A stretch of DNA of 50,867 bases from Allosalinactinospora lopnorensis. GTDB taxonomy: Bacteria; Actinomycetota; Actinomycetes; Streptosporangiales; Streptosporangiaceae. Every line of letters begins with the position of its first letter. The first letter of the stretch is position 1. The translations under genes and the position numbers were made by a program. Positions 25,073 through 35,344 of the stretch are shown one piece after another. Under the pieces are notes generated by a model. That model saw only the letters and a program-made list of their open reading frames with translations, did not search any database and had not been told where the DNA came from. Location of the stretch: the NCBI RefSeq assembly GCF_000981225.1, contig NZ_LAJC01000040.1:1-50867 (forward strand). Direction: 5' to 3'.

Positions 25073-25261
25073 GCTCTGCGGCACCTCGGGCACCGCAGCA
25101 GCGAGCGGTGGGCGGCGCGCCTGGCCCGGCTGCCGAGTCCTCCCCCGCCGCGCGCGTTCGTCGAGGCGTTCCTCGCCGAGGCGCTTCCCACCGACGAGCA
25201 GAGCCGCACTTTCCATCCCGTGTGGGCCTCGTACTCGGTGCTGGCCATGACCGATCAGTGT
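25067..25261 (+). pseudogene. TetR-family regulator C-terminal remnant
   Basis: From about 25067 the plus strand reads VAALRHLGHRSSERWAARLA, then RAFVEAFLAEALPTDEQS and RTFHPVWASYSVLAMTDQ. This resembles the ligand-binding C-terminal half of TetR/AcrR regulators (LxELLPxDExxRxxxxVW pattern). No helix-turn-helix lies upstream; sequence before 25067 belongs to the transporter remnant on the other strand. After 25261 the similarity ends abruptly. Confidence 0.55.
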
Positions 25262-25396
25262 CAGGAGTCAAGAAGTCGGCAGAGTTTGATCTTGCTCGGG
25301 TCGGGATTCTGCGTCTTTGGAGGGGCTCCTCATCGTGTTCGCGTGAGCGTGGGTAGGCGAGGCGGAAGTAGGTCTGGCGCGGTGTGCGGCCTCCGA

Positions 25397-25783
25397 TCAG
25401 GGGCGGCGGCCCGCAAGGACGCAGAACTCGTTCCCCTCTGGGTCGGTGAGTACGACCCAGCTCTCATCGCCTTGGCCGACGTCGGCGTGTCGAGCACCTA
25501 GATCGAGCAGGCGACGGACCTCTTCGTCCTGCTCCCTGTCGGCTGGGTTGACGTCGAGGTGGAGCCTGTTCTTGACGGTCTTGCCCTCGGGCACGTGCGC
25601 GAATGTCAACGTCGGTGGCACTGGGCCAAGGTGGTTCTTGCCTTCAGGCCCCATAGGGAGGCCAATTGTGACAATTCCGTCGTCTTCGTCTTGCACCTCG
25701 TAGTCAAGGACCGAGCACCAGAACCGGGCGAGACCGCCTGGATCGGCACAGTCGATCGCAAGCTCGGTGAACTTACTGGTCAT
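25397..25783 (-). CDS. VOC-family (glyoxalase-like) protein
   Basis: 128 aa, one vicinal-oxygen-chelate domain starting MTSKFTELAIDCADPGGLAR, with FWCSVLDYEV, NRLHLDVNPADRE and VVLTDPEGNEFCVL, the standard beta-alpha-beta-beta-beta order. Strong SD GGGAGG lies 7 nt before the ATG. Function within the superfamily (glyoxalase, resistance or ring cleavage) cannot be told. It sits between a TetR remnant and a transposase remnant and looks less GC-biased than its neighbours, so it may be an acquired gene. Confidence 0.85.
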   Translation of the reverse strand: MTSKFTELAIDCADPGGLARFWCSVLDYEVQDEDDGIVTIGLPMGPEGKNHLGPVPPTLTFAHVPEGKTVKNRLHLDVNPADREQDEEVRRLLDLGARHADVGQGDESWVVLTDPEGNEFCVLAGRRP

Positions 25784-25828
25784 GTCAGGACCTCCCGGTC
25801 AAGTAGCGGGTCAGCCAAAGGCCACACG

Positions 25829-25921
25829 CTAACCGCAGTGTTCGACGGCGAGGGCGTTGCCGTCGCCGACGGTGGCGCGGTAGAGATGTTCGTACTTCAG
25901 CGTGCCGAAGAACCGCTTAAC
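25829..25921 (-). mobile_element. IS3-type transposase C-terminal fragment
   Basis: The minus strand encodes KRFFGTLKYEHLYRATVGDG followed by NALAVE and a stop within three codons. This resembles the FFGTLKxEhLYR segment of the integrase-core (rve) domain of IS3-family transposases, normally followed by 30-50 more residues. Only about 27 residues survive, just upstream of the VOC gene and on the same strand. No terminal inverted repeats were identified. Confidence 0.6.
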
Positions 25922-25984
25922 GGAACCGGTTCTCTTAGGGTGGTGTCCCCTTGCCGCGCTTCGGAACGGAATCGGGTAGGAGCC

Positions 25985-26812
25985 GTGCCTCCACTGTGCC
26001 GATGGACGGGAGCCACGGTGATCGCGGGGGCGCTGATCGCGCTTCCGGTCGCCTCCCTGTCGAAGGAGAGGGAGCCGGCGGCCACCGCCACCGATGTGGA
26101 GCGCCTCCGGGTCGAGGTCGTCGAAAGCCACCCGCACGATACGGGGGCCTTCACCCAGGGGCTGGAGCTGCGTGGCGAAGCGCTGTACGAGAGCGCCGGC
26201 CGCTACGGCGAGTCCGACGCCCGCATCGTGGAGCCGGAGACCGGAGCGGTCGAGCGCCGTGCGGAACTCCCCGACAGCGCTTTCGGCGAGGGACTCACCC
26301 TCGCCGGCGACACTGTGTGGCAGCTCACCTGGCGCGAGGAGACCGCGATCCGGCGCGACGCCGAGACGCTGGAGGAGACCGGGCGGGCGGACTACTCCGG
26401 CGAGGGATGGGGACTGTGCCACGACCGGGAAGGCGACCGGCTGGTCATGAGCGACGGGAGTGCCGAGCTGACCTTCCGCGACCCGGAGACGTTCGCCCCC
26501 TTGTCCTCCACCCGGGTGACGTTCGGGGGCGAGCCGCTGGAGAGGATCAACGAACTGGAGTGCGCCGACGGCGCGGTGTGGGCCAACGTGTGGCCCACCG
26601 ACGAGATCGTGCGGATCGACCCGGAGAGCGGGGAGGTCGAGGCCGTGGTGGACGCCTCCGGGCTGCTGTCGGAATCCGAGCGCTCCCAGGCCGACGTCCT
26701 CAACGGCATCGCGGTGGTTCCGGGCAGCGACACCTTCCTGGTCACCGGAAAACTGTGGCCTCGGATCTTCCTGGTCAGGTTCATCCCCGGTGAGCCGCCG
26801 TCCTCCGGGTGA
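25985..26812 (+). CDS. Secreted glutaminyl-peptide cyclotransferase (plant type)
   Basis: 275 aa. After a hydrophobic N-terminus (CRWTGATVIAGALIALPVAS), a likely signal peptide or anchor, comes the five-bladed propeller of the plant-type glutamine cyclotransferase family. Motifs: HDTGAFTQGLEL, YESAGRYGES, LTLAGDTVWQLTWRE, GEGWGLCHD, INELECADGAVWANVWPTDE and VLNGIAVVPGSDTFLVTGKLWP. It forms N-terminal pyroglutamate from glutamine on secreted peptides. The start is uncertain: GTG 25985 has AGGAG only 2 nt upstream, and GTG 26021 is an alternative that loses the positively charged N-region. Confidence 0.82.
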   Translation: MPPLCRWTGATVIAGALIALPVASLSKEREPAATATDVERLRVEVVESHPHDTGAFTQGLELRGEALYESAGRYGESDARIVEPETGAVERRAELPDSAFGEGLTLAGDTVWQLTWREETAIRRDAETLEETGRADYSGEGWGLCHDREGDRLVMSDGSAELTFRDPETFAPLSSTRVTFGGEPLERINELECADGAVWANVWPTDEIVRIDPESGEVEAVVDASGLLSESERSQADVLNGIAVVPGSDTFLVTGKLWPRIFLVRFIPGEPPSSG

Positions 26813-26829
26813 GAGGCGGCTCACCGGGG
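26785..26829 (+). terminator. Hairpin spanning the cyclotransferase stop codon
   Basis: CCCCGGTGAGCCGCC (26785-26799) is perfectly complementary to 26815-26829. The stop codon (26810-26812) lies in the 15-nt loop, so the left arm is coding. Confidence 0.7.
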
Positions 26830-26985
26830 ACTCGTCCGGGCCGGCTCCCGCCACCGGCCGCCGCCCCGTTCCAGGCGCGGTGCCGGAAAACCAACGCGAG
26901 CACTCGTGCGGACCGCGTACACTAGAAGAGACCTACGGCAGCATAGGGCGTAGAAGGGCGTGTGCCGGAGTTCACGGTCGCCGTT

Positions 26986-27014
26986 TTGACCGGGCAGACC
27001 GGCTTCGGTACGCT
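26986..27014 (+). promoter_or_regulatory. str operon promoter
   Basis: TTGACC (26986-26991) and TACGCT (27009-27014) with an ideal 17-nt spacer. Transcription would start near 27021, giving a leader of about 255 nt before rpsL. The 464-nt cyclotransferase-rpsL gap contains no gene. A TACACT at 26918-26923 could be a second -10 but lacks a -35. Confidence 0.7.
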
Positions 27015-27276
27015 CTAACTTCGTGCCCGTGAGTCAACGGGTCACACGTGCGCGCTTTTGAACCGTCCCGAGGGGCGGTGGACCGAGAGCGGTGCGTGAT
27101 ACCTCCTCCCACGACAATCGGCCGCCAGGCGGGCTTACTCGGATCCCGCATGCGTGGGACAGATGGCGACACGCCCGGATGCGGGGGTCGGGGGGAACGG
27201 GAAATCCAGCAGGTCATCGATAGCGATATCGGCTAAGAGAACCGGCGTAGGTCACGAGGAGAAGTACGGAGACGCT

Positions 27277-27648
<372 letters not shown>

Positions 27649-27650
27649 GC

Positions 27651-28121
27651 ATGCCGCGCAAGGGCCCGGCGCCAAAGCGCCAGCTGATCACCGACCCGGT
27701 CTACGGATCGCCGCTGGTGACCGCACTGATCAACAAGGTGCTGCTGGACGGTAAGCGCTCCATCGCCCAGAGCATCGTCTACGACGCTCTCGAGGGTGCT
27801 CGGGAGAAGACCGGCCAAGACCCGCTCGTGGTTCTGAAGCGTGCGCTGGACAACGTGAAGCCCGCCCTCGAGGTGCGCAGCCGCCGAGTCGGTGGCGCCA
27901 CCTACCAGGTGCCGGTCGAGGTCCGTGCCTCCAGGAGCACCACGCTCGCCCTTCGGTGGCTGGTCACGTACGCGCGCAAGCGCCGCGAGAAGTCCATGAC
28001 CGAGCGCCTCATGAATGAGCTGGTCGACGCCAGCAATGGTCTGGGCGCCAGCGTCAAACGTCGCGAGGACACCCACAAGATGGCGGAGTCCAACAAGGCT
28101 TTCGCTCACTACCGTTGGTAA
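27651..28121 (+). CDS. rpsG: 30S ribosomal protein S7
   Basis: 156 aa starting [20 protein letters not shown]. Conserved helices [18 protein letters not shown] and [21 protein letters not shown], and C-terminal [18 protein letters not shown]. It nucleates the 30S head. It is tightly spaced behind rpsL and 45 nt before fusA. Confidence 0.98.
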   Translation: MPRKGPAPKRQLITDPVYGSPLVTALINKVLLDGKRSIAQSIVYDALEGAREKTGQDPLVVLKRALDNVKPALEVRSRRVGGATYQVPVEVRASRSTTLALRWLVTYARKRREKSMTERLMNELVDASNGLGASVKRREDTHKMAESNKAFAHYRW

Positions 28122-28166
28122 TCCCGCGGCCTATTCGATACCTGAGACCGAGAGAAGACAAGCCAA

Positions 28167-30281
28167 ATGGCTACCACTGCTCTTGACCTTGCCACGGTCC
28201 GCAACATCGGGATCATGGCGCACATCGACGCGGGCAAGACCACGACGACTGAGCGGATCCTCTTCTACACCGGCGTGAACTACAAGCTCGGTGAGGTCCA
28301 TGACGGCGCCGCCACCATGGACTGGATGAAGGAGGAGCAGTCGCGCGGGATCACGATCACGTCCGCCGCGACCACCACTCACTGGGACGACCACACCGTC
28401 AACATCATCGACACGCCCGGCCACGTGGACTTCACGGTCGAGGTCGAGCGCTCGCTGCGTGTGCTCGACGGCGCGGTCGCGGTGTTCGACGCCAAGGAAG
28501 GTGTGGAGCCCCAGTCCGAGCAGGTGTGGCGGCAGGCTGACCGCTACGGCGTTCCGCGGATCTGCTTCATCAACAAGATGGACAAGATCGGTGCGGAGTT
28601 CCAGCGCTGCGTCGACATGTTCTCCGACCGTCTCGGCACCACGCCGATGCCGATCCAGTTGCCGATCGGGGCCGAAGCCGACTTCAAGGGTGTCATCGAC
28701 CTCGTCCGGATGAAGGCCTACGTCTGGAACGACGAGGCCGCCAAGGGCGAGATGTACGACACCATCGACATTCCGGAATCGCACGTCGAGGCGGCGCGCG
28801 AGGGGCACGACAAGCTCATCGAGATCCTGGCCGAGGCCGACGACGAGATCATGGAGCTCTACCTGGAGGGCGAGGAGCCCACCATCGAGCAGATCGTGCC
28901 GGCCATCCGGCGCGCCACGATCGCCGGCACCGCGATTCCGGTCCTGTGCGGCACCGCGTTCAAGAACAAGGGCGTGCAGCCCCTGCTGGACGCGATCGTC
29001 GCCTACCTTCCCTCGCCACTGGACGTCAGCGCCATCACCGGCCACGACCCCAAGGACGAGAAGCAGGAGGCCGCCCTCTCCCGCAAACCGAGCGAGGAAG
29101 AGCCCATGTCCGCTCTGGTCTTCAAGATCATGAGCGACCCGCACCTGGGTAAGCTGACCTACCTGCGCGTCTACTCCGGTGTCATCGAGACCGGCACACA
29201 GGTGTTGAACTCGGTGAAGGGCCGCAAGGAGCGCATCGGCAAGATCTACCGGATGCACTCCAACAAGCGCGAGGAGATCGACCGCGTCGGCGCGGGCGAC
29301 ATCGTCGCCGTCATGGGACTGAAGGACACCACGACCGGCGAGACGCTGTGCAGTGCGGCGCAGCCGATCGTCCTGGAGTCGATGTCCTTCCCCGCGCCGG
29401 TCATCCAGGTCGCCATCGAGCCGAAGACGAAGAGCGACCAGGAGAAGCTCTCCATCGCCATTCAGCGGCTCGCCGACGAGGACCCGTCCTTCCAGGTCTC
29501 CACGGACGAGGAGACCGGCCAGACGGTCATCGCCGGTATGGGTGAGCTGCACCTGGAGGTACTCGTCAACCGGATGCGCGACGAGTTCAAGGTCGAGGCC
29601 AACATCGGCAAGCCGCAGGTGGCCTACCGCGAAACCATTCGCAAGAAGATCGAGAAGGTCGAGTACACCCACAAGAAGCAGACGGGTGGCTCGGGCCAGT
29701 TCGGTCGTGTCGTCATCGACCTCGAACCGCTCGTGGCCGATGGTGAAGGCGACAGCGCCGGTTACGAGTTCGTCAACAACATCACCGGCGGCCGCATCCC
29801 GCGGGAGTACATCCCGTCGGTGGACGCCGGATGCCAGGAAGCCGCGGAGTTCGGTGTCCTCGCCGGGTACCCGATCGTGGGCATCAAGGTGACGCTGCAG
29901 GACGGCCAGTACCACGACGTGGACTCCTCCGAACTCGCGTTCAAGGTCGCCGGTTCCATGGCCTTCAAGGAGGCGGCACGCAAGGCCAAGCCGGTCCTGC
30001 TGGAGCCGGTGATGGCGGTCGAGGTCACGACGCCCGAGGACTACATGGGCGATGTGATCGGCGACCTGAACAGCCGTCGGGGACAGATCCAGTCCATGGA
30101 GGAACGCTCCGGCGCACGGGTCGTCAAGGCGCAGGTGCCCCTGTCAGAGATGTTCGGCTACGTGGGTGACCTGCGCAGCCGTACGCAGGGTCGAGCACAG
30201 TACACGATGGTGTTCGACACCTACGCGGAGGTCCCGTCCAATGTCGCCGAAGAGATTGTGGCGAAGGCGCGCGGCGAGTAA
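28167..30281 (+). CDS. fusA: Elongation factor G
   Basis: 704 aa translocase. G1 [10 protein letters not shown] (18-27), switch I region with [15 protein letters not shown]3 DTPGHVDF, G4 NKMDK. Domains II-V follow, ending with the domain IV-V region containing [19 protein letters not shown] and the C-terminal [17 protein letters not shown]. Length and all motifs are standard. Last-but-one gene of the str operon; tuf starts 51 nt later with its own SD (AGGAG). Confidence 0.98.
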   Translation: MATTALDLATVRNIGIMAHIDAGKTTTTERILFYTGVNYKLGEVHDGAATMDWMKEEQSRGITITSAATTTHWDDHTVNIIDTPGHVDFTVEVERSLRVLDGAVAVFDAKEGVEPQSEQVWRQADRYGVPRICFINKMDKIGAEFQRCVDMFSDRLGTTPMPIQLPIGAEADFKGVIDLVRMKAYVWNDEAAKGEMYDTIDIPESHVEAAREGHDKLIEILAEADDEIMELYLEGEEPTIEQIVPAIRRATIAGTAIPVLCGTAFKNKGVQPLLDAIVAYLPSPLDVSAITGHDPKDEKQEAALSRKPSEEEPMSALVFKIMSDPHLGKLTYLRVYSGVIETGTQVLNSVKGRKERIGKIYRMHSNKREEIDRVGAGDIVAVMGLKDTTTGETLCSAAQPIVLESMSFPAPVIQVAIEPKTKSDQEKLSIAIQRLADEDPSFQVSTDEETGQTVIAGMGELHLEVLVNRMRDEFKVEANIGKPQVAYRETIRKKIEKVEYTHKKQTGGSGQFGRVVIDLEPLVADGEGDSAGYEFVNNITGGRIPREYIPSVDAGCQEAAEFGVLAGYPIVGIKVTLQDGQYHDVDSSELAFKVAGSMAFKEAARKAKPVLLEPVMAVEVTTPEDYMGDVIGDLNSRRGQIQSMEERSGARVVKAQVPLSEMFGYVGDLRSRTQGRAQYTMVFDTYAEVPSNVAEEIVAKARGE

Positions 30282-30332
30282 CCGCGACACGTAACCAGTT
30301 AGCTAGCAACCCGTACGTCTAGGAGAAATCCA

Positions 30333-31526
30333 GTGGCGAAGGCTAAGTTCGAGCGGACCAAGCCGCACGTAAACATTGGCACCATCGGTCACATCGACCA
30401 CGGTAAGACCACACTTACCGCCGCCATCACCAAGGTCCTGCACAACGCGCTTCCGGAGCTCAACCCGTTCACGCCGTTCGAGGACATCGACAACGCTCCC
30501 GAGGAGAAGGAGCGCGGCATCACGATCTCCGTGGCGCACGTCGAGTACCAGACCGAGCAGCGCCACTACGCTCACGTGGACTGCCCCGGTCACGCGGACT
30601 ACGTGAAGAACATGATCACCGGTGCCGCGCAGATGGACGGCGCGATCCTGGTCGTCGCCGCCACCGACGGTCCGATGCCGCAGACCAAGGAGCACGTCCT
30701 GCTGGCCCGCCAGGTCGGCGTCCCCTACATCGTCGTCGCCCTGAACAAGGCCGACATGGTCGACGATGAGGAGATCTTCGACCTGGTCGAGCTGGAGGTC
30801 CGCGAGCTCCTCAACGAGTACGAGTTCCCGGGCGACGAGGTCCCCGTCGTCAAGGTCTCCGCGCTCAAGGCGATGGAGGGTGACGAGACCTGGGGACAGC
30901 AGGTCATGGAGCTCATGAAGGCTGTCGACGAGCACGTCCCGAACCCGGAGCGCGACGTCGACAAGCCGTTCCTGATGCCGATCGAGGACGTCTTCTCGAT
31001 CACCGGCCGCGGCACGGTCGTCACCGGCCGCGTCGAGCGCGGTATCATCAACGTCAACGAGACGGTCGACATCGTCGGCATCAAGGAAGAGAAGCAGACG
31101 ACGACCGTCACCGGCGTTGAGATGTTCCGCAAGCTGCTCGACCAGGGCCAGGCCGGTGACAACGTCGGCCTGCTGCTGCGCGGCATCAAGCGCGAGGACG
31201 TCGAGCGCGGCCAGGTCGTCATCAAGCCGGGCACGACCACCCCGCACACCGAGTTCGAGGCGCAGGTCGTCATCCTGTCCAAGGACGAGGGCGGCCGTCA
31301 CACGCCCTTCTTCAACAACTACCGGCCGCAGTTCTACTTCCGCACCACGGACGTCACCGGCGTCGTCACGCTGCCCGAGGGCACCGAGATGGTCATGCCG
31401 GGCGACAACACCGAGATGTCGGTTCAGCTGATCCAGCCGGTCGCCATGGAAGAGGGCCTGAAGTTCGCCATCCGCGAGGGTGGCCGGACCGTCGGCGCGG
31501 GCCGCGTCACGAAGATCATCAAGTAG
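30333..31526 (+). CDS. tuf: Elongation factor Tu
   Basis: 397 aa from GTG. G1 [10 protein letters not shown] (19-28), [12 protein letters not shown]3 [13 protein letters not shown]4 NKADM, then domains II and III ending AGRVTKIIK. It delivers aminoacyl-tRNA to the A site. No second tuf copy is in this window. A hairpin (31539-31568) follows 12 nt after the stop. Confidence 0.98.
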   Translation: MAKAKFERTKPHVNIGTIGHIDHGKTTLTAAITKVLHNALPELNPFTPFEDIDNAPEEKERGITISVAHVEYQTEQRHYAHVDCPGHADYVKNMITGAAQMDGAILVVAATDGPMPQTKEHVLLARQVGVPYIVVALNKADMVDDEEIFDLVELEVRELLNEYEFPGDEVPVVKVSALKAMEGDETWGQQVMELMKAVDEHVPNPERDVDKPFLMPIEDVFSITGRGTVVTGRVERGIINVNETVDIVGIKEEKQTTTVTGVEMFRKLLDQGQAGDNVGLLLRGIKREDVERGQVVIKPGTTTPHTEFEAQVVILSKDEGGRHTPFFNNYRPQFYFRTTDVTGVVTLPEGTEMVMPGDNTEMSVQLIQPVAMEEGLKFAIREGGRTVGAGRVTKIIK

Positions 31527-31538
31527 CACCAAACGCGA

Positions 31539-31568
31539 GAGGCGGTGCCTCCACGGCGGCATCGCCTC
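31539..31568 (+). terminator. Hairpin between tuf and rpsJ
   Basis: GAGGCGGTGCC (31539-31549) pairs with GGCATCGCCTC (31558-31568), 11 bp with one G-U, 8-nt loop, no T tract. Marks the str/S10 operon boundary; read-through is possible. The 31569-31780 stretch holds no gene and no clear promoter. Confidence 0.55.
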
Positions 31569-31780
31569 TGGGGCGGTCGGGCCGGAGATCGGCTCGGCCG
31601 CCACACCATGAACGACGTCATCGGGCTCTGTAGCGGTGATGCGCCTCAGGGGACAGCCCTGTAGCAGTTTCTCAGGTGAATAGGGCCTCAAAACGACAAG
31701 GGCAGCCTCTGCAGGGCACAGGGCCGGTCAATCGGTACCGCGCCTCTACGGACACTGAAGCGAAGGACGAAAAGGCCACC

Positions 31781-32089
31781 ATGGCGGGACAGAAGATCCG
31801 CATTCGGCTCAAGGCCTATGACCACGAGGTCATCGACAGCTCGGCTCGCAAGATCGTCGAGACCGTGACGCGGACCGGCGCGCAGGTCGCTGGCCCGGTG
31901 CCGTTGCCGACGGAGAAGAATGTTTACTGTGTCATCCGTTCGCCGCACAAATACAAGGACTCGCGTGAGCATTTCGAGATGCGCACGCACAAGCGGCTGA
32001 TCGACATTATCGACCCGACGCCGAAGACCGTCGATTCGCTCATGCGACTCGATCTTCCGGCCGGCGTCGACATCGAGATCAAGCTGTAA
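31781..32089 (+). CDS. rpsJ: 30S ribosomal protein S10
   Basis: 102 aa, start [20 protein letters not shown] at ATG 31781; the frame is open upstream from 31676 but the family starts here. Motifs [15 protein letters not shown]-like block ([20 protein letters not shown]) and [11 protein letters not shown] at the end. S10 also contacts NusG during coupling. First gene of the S10 cluster; rplC starts 13 nt later. Confidence 0.97.
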   Translation: MAGQKIRIRLKAYDHEVIDSSARKIVETVTRTGAQVAGPVPLPTEKNVYCVIRSPHKYKDSREHFEMRTHKRLIDIIDPTPKTVDSLMRLDLPAGVDIEIKL

Positions 32090-32102
32090 GGGACGCACAG
32101 AC

Positions 32103-32753
32103 ATGGCCACCAAGCAGATCAAGGGAGTTCTGGGCGAGAAGCTCGGCATGACCCAGGTCTTCGACGACGCGGGCAGGATCGTGCCCGTGACGGTCCTGAA
32201 GGCCGGTCCGTGCGTCGTGACCCGCGTCCGGACTCCGGATACCGATGGCTACTCCGCCATCCAGCTCGGCTACGGGCAGATCAACCCGCGCAAGGTGAAC
32301 AAGCCGCTCGGCGATTACCTGCGCAGGCATGGTCTGACCCCGCGCCGGCACTACGTCGAGGTACGCACGGCCGACGCCCCCGAGTACGAGCTTGGGCAGG
32401 AAGTGAGTGCCGACGCGTTCGAGCCCGGCCAGAAGGTCGATGTCACGGGCAAGAGCAAGGGCAAGGGCTTCACCGGTGTGATGAAGCGCCACGGCTTCCA
32501 CGGCCTCGGCGCCTCGCACGGTACCCAGCGCAAGCACCGCTCTCCCGGGGCCATCGGCGGCGCCGCCACTCCGGCGCGCGTGTTCAAGGGGACGAAGATG
32601 GCCGGACGCATGGGCAACACGCGCAAGACCGTCCAGAACCTCCTCGTGCACCAGGTTGACGCCGAGAAGGGGATCATCCTTGTCAAGGGTGCGGTGCCCG
32701 GTCCCAACGGCGGGCTGGTGCTCGTCCGCACCGCCGTGAAGGGGGACAACTAA
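32103..32753 (+). CDS. rplC: 50S ribosomal protein L3
   Basis: 216 aa. [19 protein letters not shown] at the N-terminus, [19 protein letters not shown], the extension reaching the peptidyl-transferase centre ([34 protein letters not shown]) and a final beta barrel. Essential early assembly protein. rplD starts 3 nt after the stop. Confidence 0.97.
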   Translation: MATKQIKGVLGEKLGMTQVFDDAGRIVPVTVLKAGPCVVTRVRTPDTDGYSAIQLGYGQINPRKVNKPLGDYLRRHGLTPRRHYVEVRTADAPEYELGQEVSADAFEPGQKVDVTGKSKGKGFTGVMKRHGFHGLGASHGTQRKHRSPGAIGGAATPARVFKGTKMAGRMGNTRKTVQNLLVHQVDAEKGIILVKGAVPGPNGGLVLVRTAVKGDN

Positions 32754-32756
32754 GCC

Positions 32757-33428
32757 ATGGCGACGATCAAGGTCACGAACCCCGATGGTGCGGCCGGACG
32801 GAGCGTCGAGCTCCCGAGCTCGATCTTCGAGCAGCAGGTGAACATCCCGCTGATCCACCAGGTCGTCATCGCGCAGCAGGCCGCTGCCCGCCAGGGGACG
32901 CACTCCACGAAGACCCGCGGTGAGGTCCGCGGCGGTGGCAAGAAGCCGTACCGGCAGAAGGGCACCGGCCGCGCTCGGCAGGGCTCCATCCGCGCCCCGC
33001 AGTTCGTCGGCGGTGGCACGGTGCACGGGCCCAAGCCCCGCGACTACAGCCAGCGCACGCCCAAGAAGATGAAGGCCGCCGCTCTGCGCGCGGCTCTCTC
33101 GGACCGGGCGCGCCACGGCCGGGTGCACATCGTCAGCGAGTTTCTCGCCGAGGACACGACCAGCAAGCGCACCCAGACCGCGCAGAAGGCGCTGCGCCAG
33201 GTCACCGAGTCCCGCAAGGTGCTGGTGGTCCTGGACCGCAACGACAAGCACAACCGTCTGGCGCTGCGCAACCTGGACGAGGTGCACATCCTCGACGCCG
33301 GTCAGGTGAACACCTACGACGTCCTGAAGTCGGACGACGTCGTCTTCACCGAGCGCGGTTACGAGGAGTTCCTGGCTCACGCGGCCGGCACCTCGCAGGC
33401 CGCGACGTCTCAGGAGGACGACCAGTGA
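32757..33428 (+). CDS. rplD: 50S ribosomal protein L4
   Basis: 223 aa. The exit-tunnel loop is recognisable: [20 protein letters not shown] followed by [20 protein letters not shown]. In E. coli L4 represses the S10 operon. The stop overlaps the rplW start (GTGA), which implies translational coupling. Confidence 0.97.
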   Translation: MATIKVTNPDGAAGRSVELPSSIFEQQVNIPLIHQVVIAQQAAARQGTHSTKTRGEVRGGGKKPYRQKGTGRARQGSIRAPQFVGGGTVHGPKPRDYSQRTPKKMKAAALRAALSDRARHGRVHIVSEFLAEDTTSKRTQTAQKALRQVTESRKVLVVLDRNDKHNRLALRNLDEVHILDAGQVNTYDVLKSDDVVFTERGYEEFLAHAAGTSQAATSQEDDQ

Positions 33429-33715
33429 GGATCCCCGACCCTCGGGACATCATCATCGAACCGGTGATTTCCGAGAAGAGCTATGGGCTGCTGGACGAGA
33501 ATAAGTACACGTTCATCGTCCGGCCCGACGCCAACAAGACGCAGATCAAGATCGCGGTCGAGAAGATCTTCGATGTGAAGGTCACCAGCGTGAACACGAT
33601 CAACCGTCCGGGCAAGCGTAAGCGGACGCGTTTCGGTTACGGGAAGCGGCCCGACACCAAGCGCGCGATCGTGAGCGTGCAGGAAGGGGACCGGATCGAC
33701 ATTTTCGGTGTCTGA
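33425..33715 (+). CDS. rplW: 50S ribosomal protein L23
   Basis: 96 aa from a GTG overlapping the rplD stop by 4 nt. [20 protein letters not shown] and [16 protein letters not shown]-type block ([20 protein letters not shown]), then the loop [18 protein letters not shown]. Located at the tunnel exit, where SRP and trigger factor dock. rplB follows after 56 nt. Confidence 0.97.
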   Translation: MRIPDPRDIIIEPVISEKSYGLLDENKYTFIVRPDANKTQIKIAVEKIFDVKVTSVNTINRPGKRKRTRFGYGKRPDTKRAIVSVQEGDRIDIFGV

Positions 33716-33771
33716 TCCCGTCCGCTTGACCGCTTCGAACCAATTACCACGCAAAGGAATGCGCGAAGAAG

Positions 33772-34605
33772 ATGGGCATTCGTAGACACAAGCCGACGAC
33801 GCCGGGGCGCCGCGGTTCGAGCGTGAGCGACTTCGTCGAAATCACACGCTCGGAACCGGAGAAGTCCCTGGTCCGTCCGCTTCACTCCAAGGGTGGTCGC
33901 AACGGCCACGGCCGTATCACCGCACGCCACCAGGGCGGGGGGCACAAGCGTGCCTACCGCGTGATCGACTTCCGCCGCCACGACAAGGACGGCGTTCCCG
34001 CGAAGGTCGCGCACATCGAGTACGACCCGAACCGGACCGCGCGGATCGCTCTGCTGCACTACGTCGACGGGGAGAAGCGCTACATCCTCGCCCCGGCCGG
34101 CCTGAAGCAGGGCGACAAGATCGAGAACGGCCCGAAGTCCGACATCAAGCCCGGCAACTGCCTCCCGCTGCGCAACATCCCCACGGGTACGTTCGTGCAC
34201 GCGGTCGAGCTGAAGCCGGGCGGCGGCGCGAAGCTGGGCCGCTCCGCTGGTTCGCAGATCCAGTTGCTGGCCAAGGAAGGCAAGTACGCAACGCTGCGCA
34301 TGCCCTCCGGTGAGATGCGCCAGGTCGAGATCACCTGCCGCGCCACGGTCGGGCAGGTCGGCAACGCCGAGCAGTCCAACATCAACTGGGGCAAGGCCGG
34401 CCGCATGCGGTGGAAGGGCAAGCGCCCCTCCGTCCGCGGTGTGGTCATGAACCCGGTCGACCACCCCCTCGGCGGCGGTGAGGGCAAGAGCTCGGGTGGA
34501 CGCCACCCGGTCAGCCCTTGGGGCAAGCCCGAGGGGCGCACCCGGAAGCCGAAGAAGGCCAGCGATCGGCTCATCGTGCGTCGGCGTAGCAAGAAGAAGC
34601 GGTAA
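33772..34605 (+). CDS. rplB: 50S ribosomal protein L2
   Basis: 277 aa. [38 protein letters not shown] and the peptidyl-transferase-proximal region [16 protein letters not shown] with its conserved histidine, then [15 protein letters not shown]. Required for subunit joining and peptide-bond activity. SD is present in GAATGCGCGAAGAAG before the ATG. rpsS starts 12 nt downstream. Confidence 0.98.
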   Translation: MGIRRHKPTTPGRRGSSVSDFVEITRSEPEKSLVRPLHSKGGRNGHGRITARHQGGGHKRAYRVIDFRRHDKDGVPAKVAHIEYDPNRTARIALLHYVDGEKRYILAPAGLKQGDKIENGPKSDIKPGNCLPLRNIPTGTFVHAVELKPGGGAKLGRSAGSQIQLLAKEGKYATLRMPSGEMRQVEITCRATVGQVGNAEQSNINWGKAGRMRWKGKRPSVRGVVMNPVDHPLGGGEGKSSGGRHPVSPWGKPEGRTRKPKKASDRLIVRRRSKKKR

Positions 34606-34617
34606 GGAGCACGTCTG

Positions 34618-34896
34618 ATGCCACGTAGCCTAAAGAAGGGCCCCTTCGTCGATCACCACCTTCTCAAGAAGGTGGAGGACCAGAATCAGAAGGGCACCAA
34701 GAACGTCATCAAGACGTGGTCGCGGCGTTCCATGATCATCCCGGAGATGATCGGGCACACGATCGCCGTCCACGACGGTCGCAAGCACGTTCCGGTGTTC
34801 GTGTCCGAATCGATGGTCGGCCACAAGCTCGGCGAGTTCGCTCCCACGCGCACTTTCCGGAGCCACGTCAAGGAGGACCGCCGTAGCCGCCGTTAG
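34618..34896 (+). CDS. rpsS: 30S ribosomal protein S19
   Basis: 92 aa starting [20 protein letters not shown], with [20 protein letters not shown] and [15 protein letters not shown]. It sits in the 30S head and contacts S13 and A-site tRNA. Compact spacing within the S10 cluster. Confidence 0.97.
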   Translation: MPRSLKKGPFVDHHLLKKVEDQNQKGTKNVIKTWSRRSMIIPEMIGHTIAVHDGRKHVPVFVSESMVGHKLGEFAPTRTFRSHVKEDRRSRR

Positions 34897-34966
34897 CGGT
34901 TGCAGCAGGAGTAAGAGCCATTTCCCCACGGTGCGTGGGGGTGATTTCCGTGAGCGAGGGAAAGCG

Positions 34967-35344
34967 ATGGGAACGAGGGCACAGGCACGGTACGTCCGTG
35001 TTACGCCCCGAAAGGCCCGCCGGGTGGTGGACCTTATTCGCGGGTTGCCCGCTGACGAGGCACAGGCGGTACTCCGGTTCGCGCCCCAGACGGCGAGCGA
35101 ACCGGTGGGCAAGGTGCTCGCGAGCGCCATCGCCAATGCCGAGCACAACGACAAGCTGGACCGCGAGACGCTGGTGGTTAGCCGCACCTGGGTGGACGAG
35201 GGTCCGACCCTGAAGCGGATTCGGCCGCGAGGCTTCGGCCGGGCATTCCGGGTCACCAAGCGGACGAGCCACATCACTGTGGTCGTCGAGCCGAAGGAGA
35301 CCGCGGGCGCCTCGTCAACCAAGACGAAGGAAAGGACCCGATAG
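34967..35344 (+). CDS. rplV: 50S ribosomal protein L22
   Basis: 125 aa; ATG 34967 gives [20 protein letters not shown], the family start, after GAGGGAAAG. The tunnel hairpin is [21 protein letters not shown] short Thr/Lys-rich tail follows. Its TAG overlaps the rpsC GTG by one base. Confidence 0.97.
   Translation: MGTRAQARYVRVTPRKARRVVDLIRGLPADEAQAVLRFAPQTASEPVGKVLASAIANAEHNDKLDRETLVVSRTWVDEGPTLKRIRPRGFGRAFRVTKRTSHITVVVEPKETAGASSTKTKERTR

Noticed and set aside
25832-26854. Long minus-strand frame containing the transposase-like tail
   Set aside because: Everything right of about 25924 is the complement of the cyclotransferase gene; only the last about 27 residues are kept as an IS remnant.
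26918-26923. TACACT as the main rpsL -10
   Set aside because: No -35 at proper spacing; the TTGACC-N17-TACGCT pair just downstream is far stronger.
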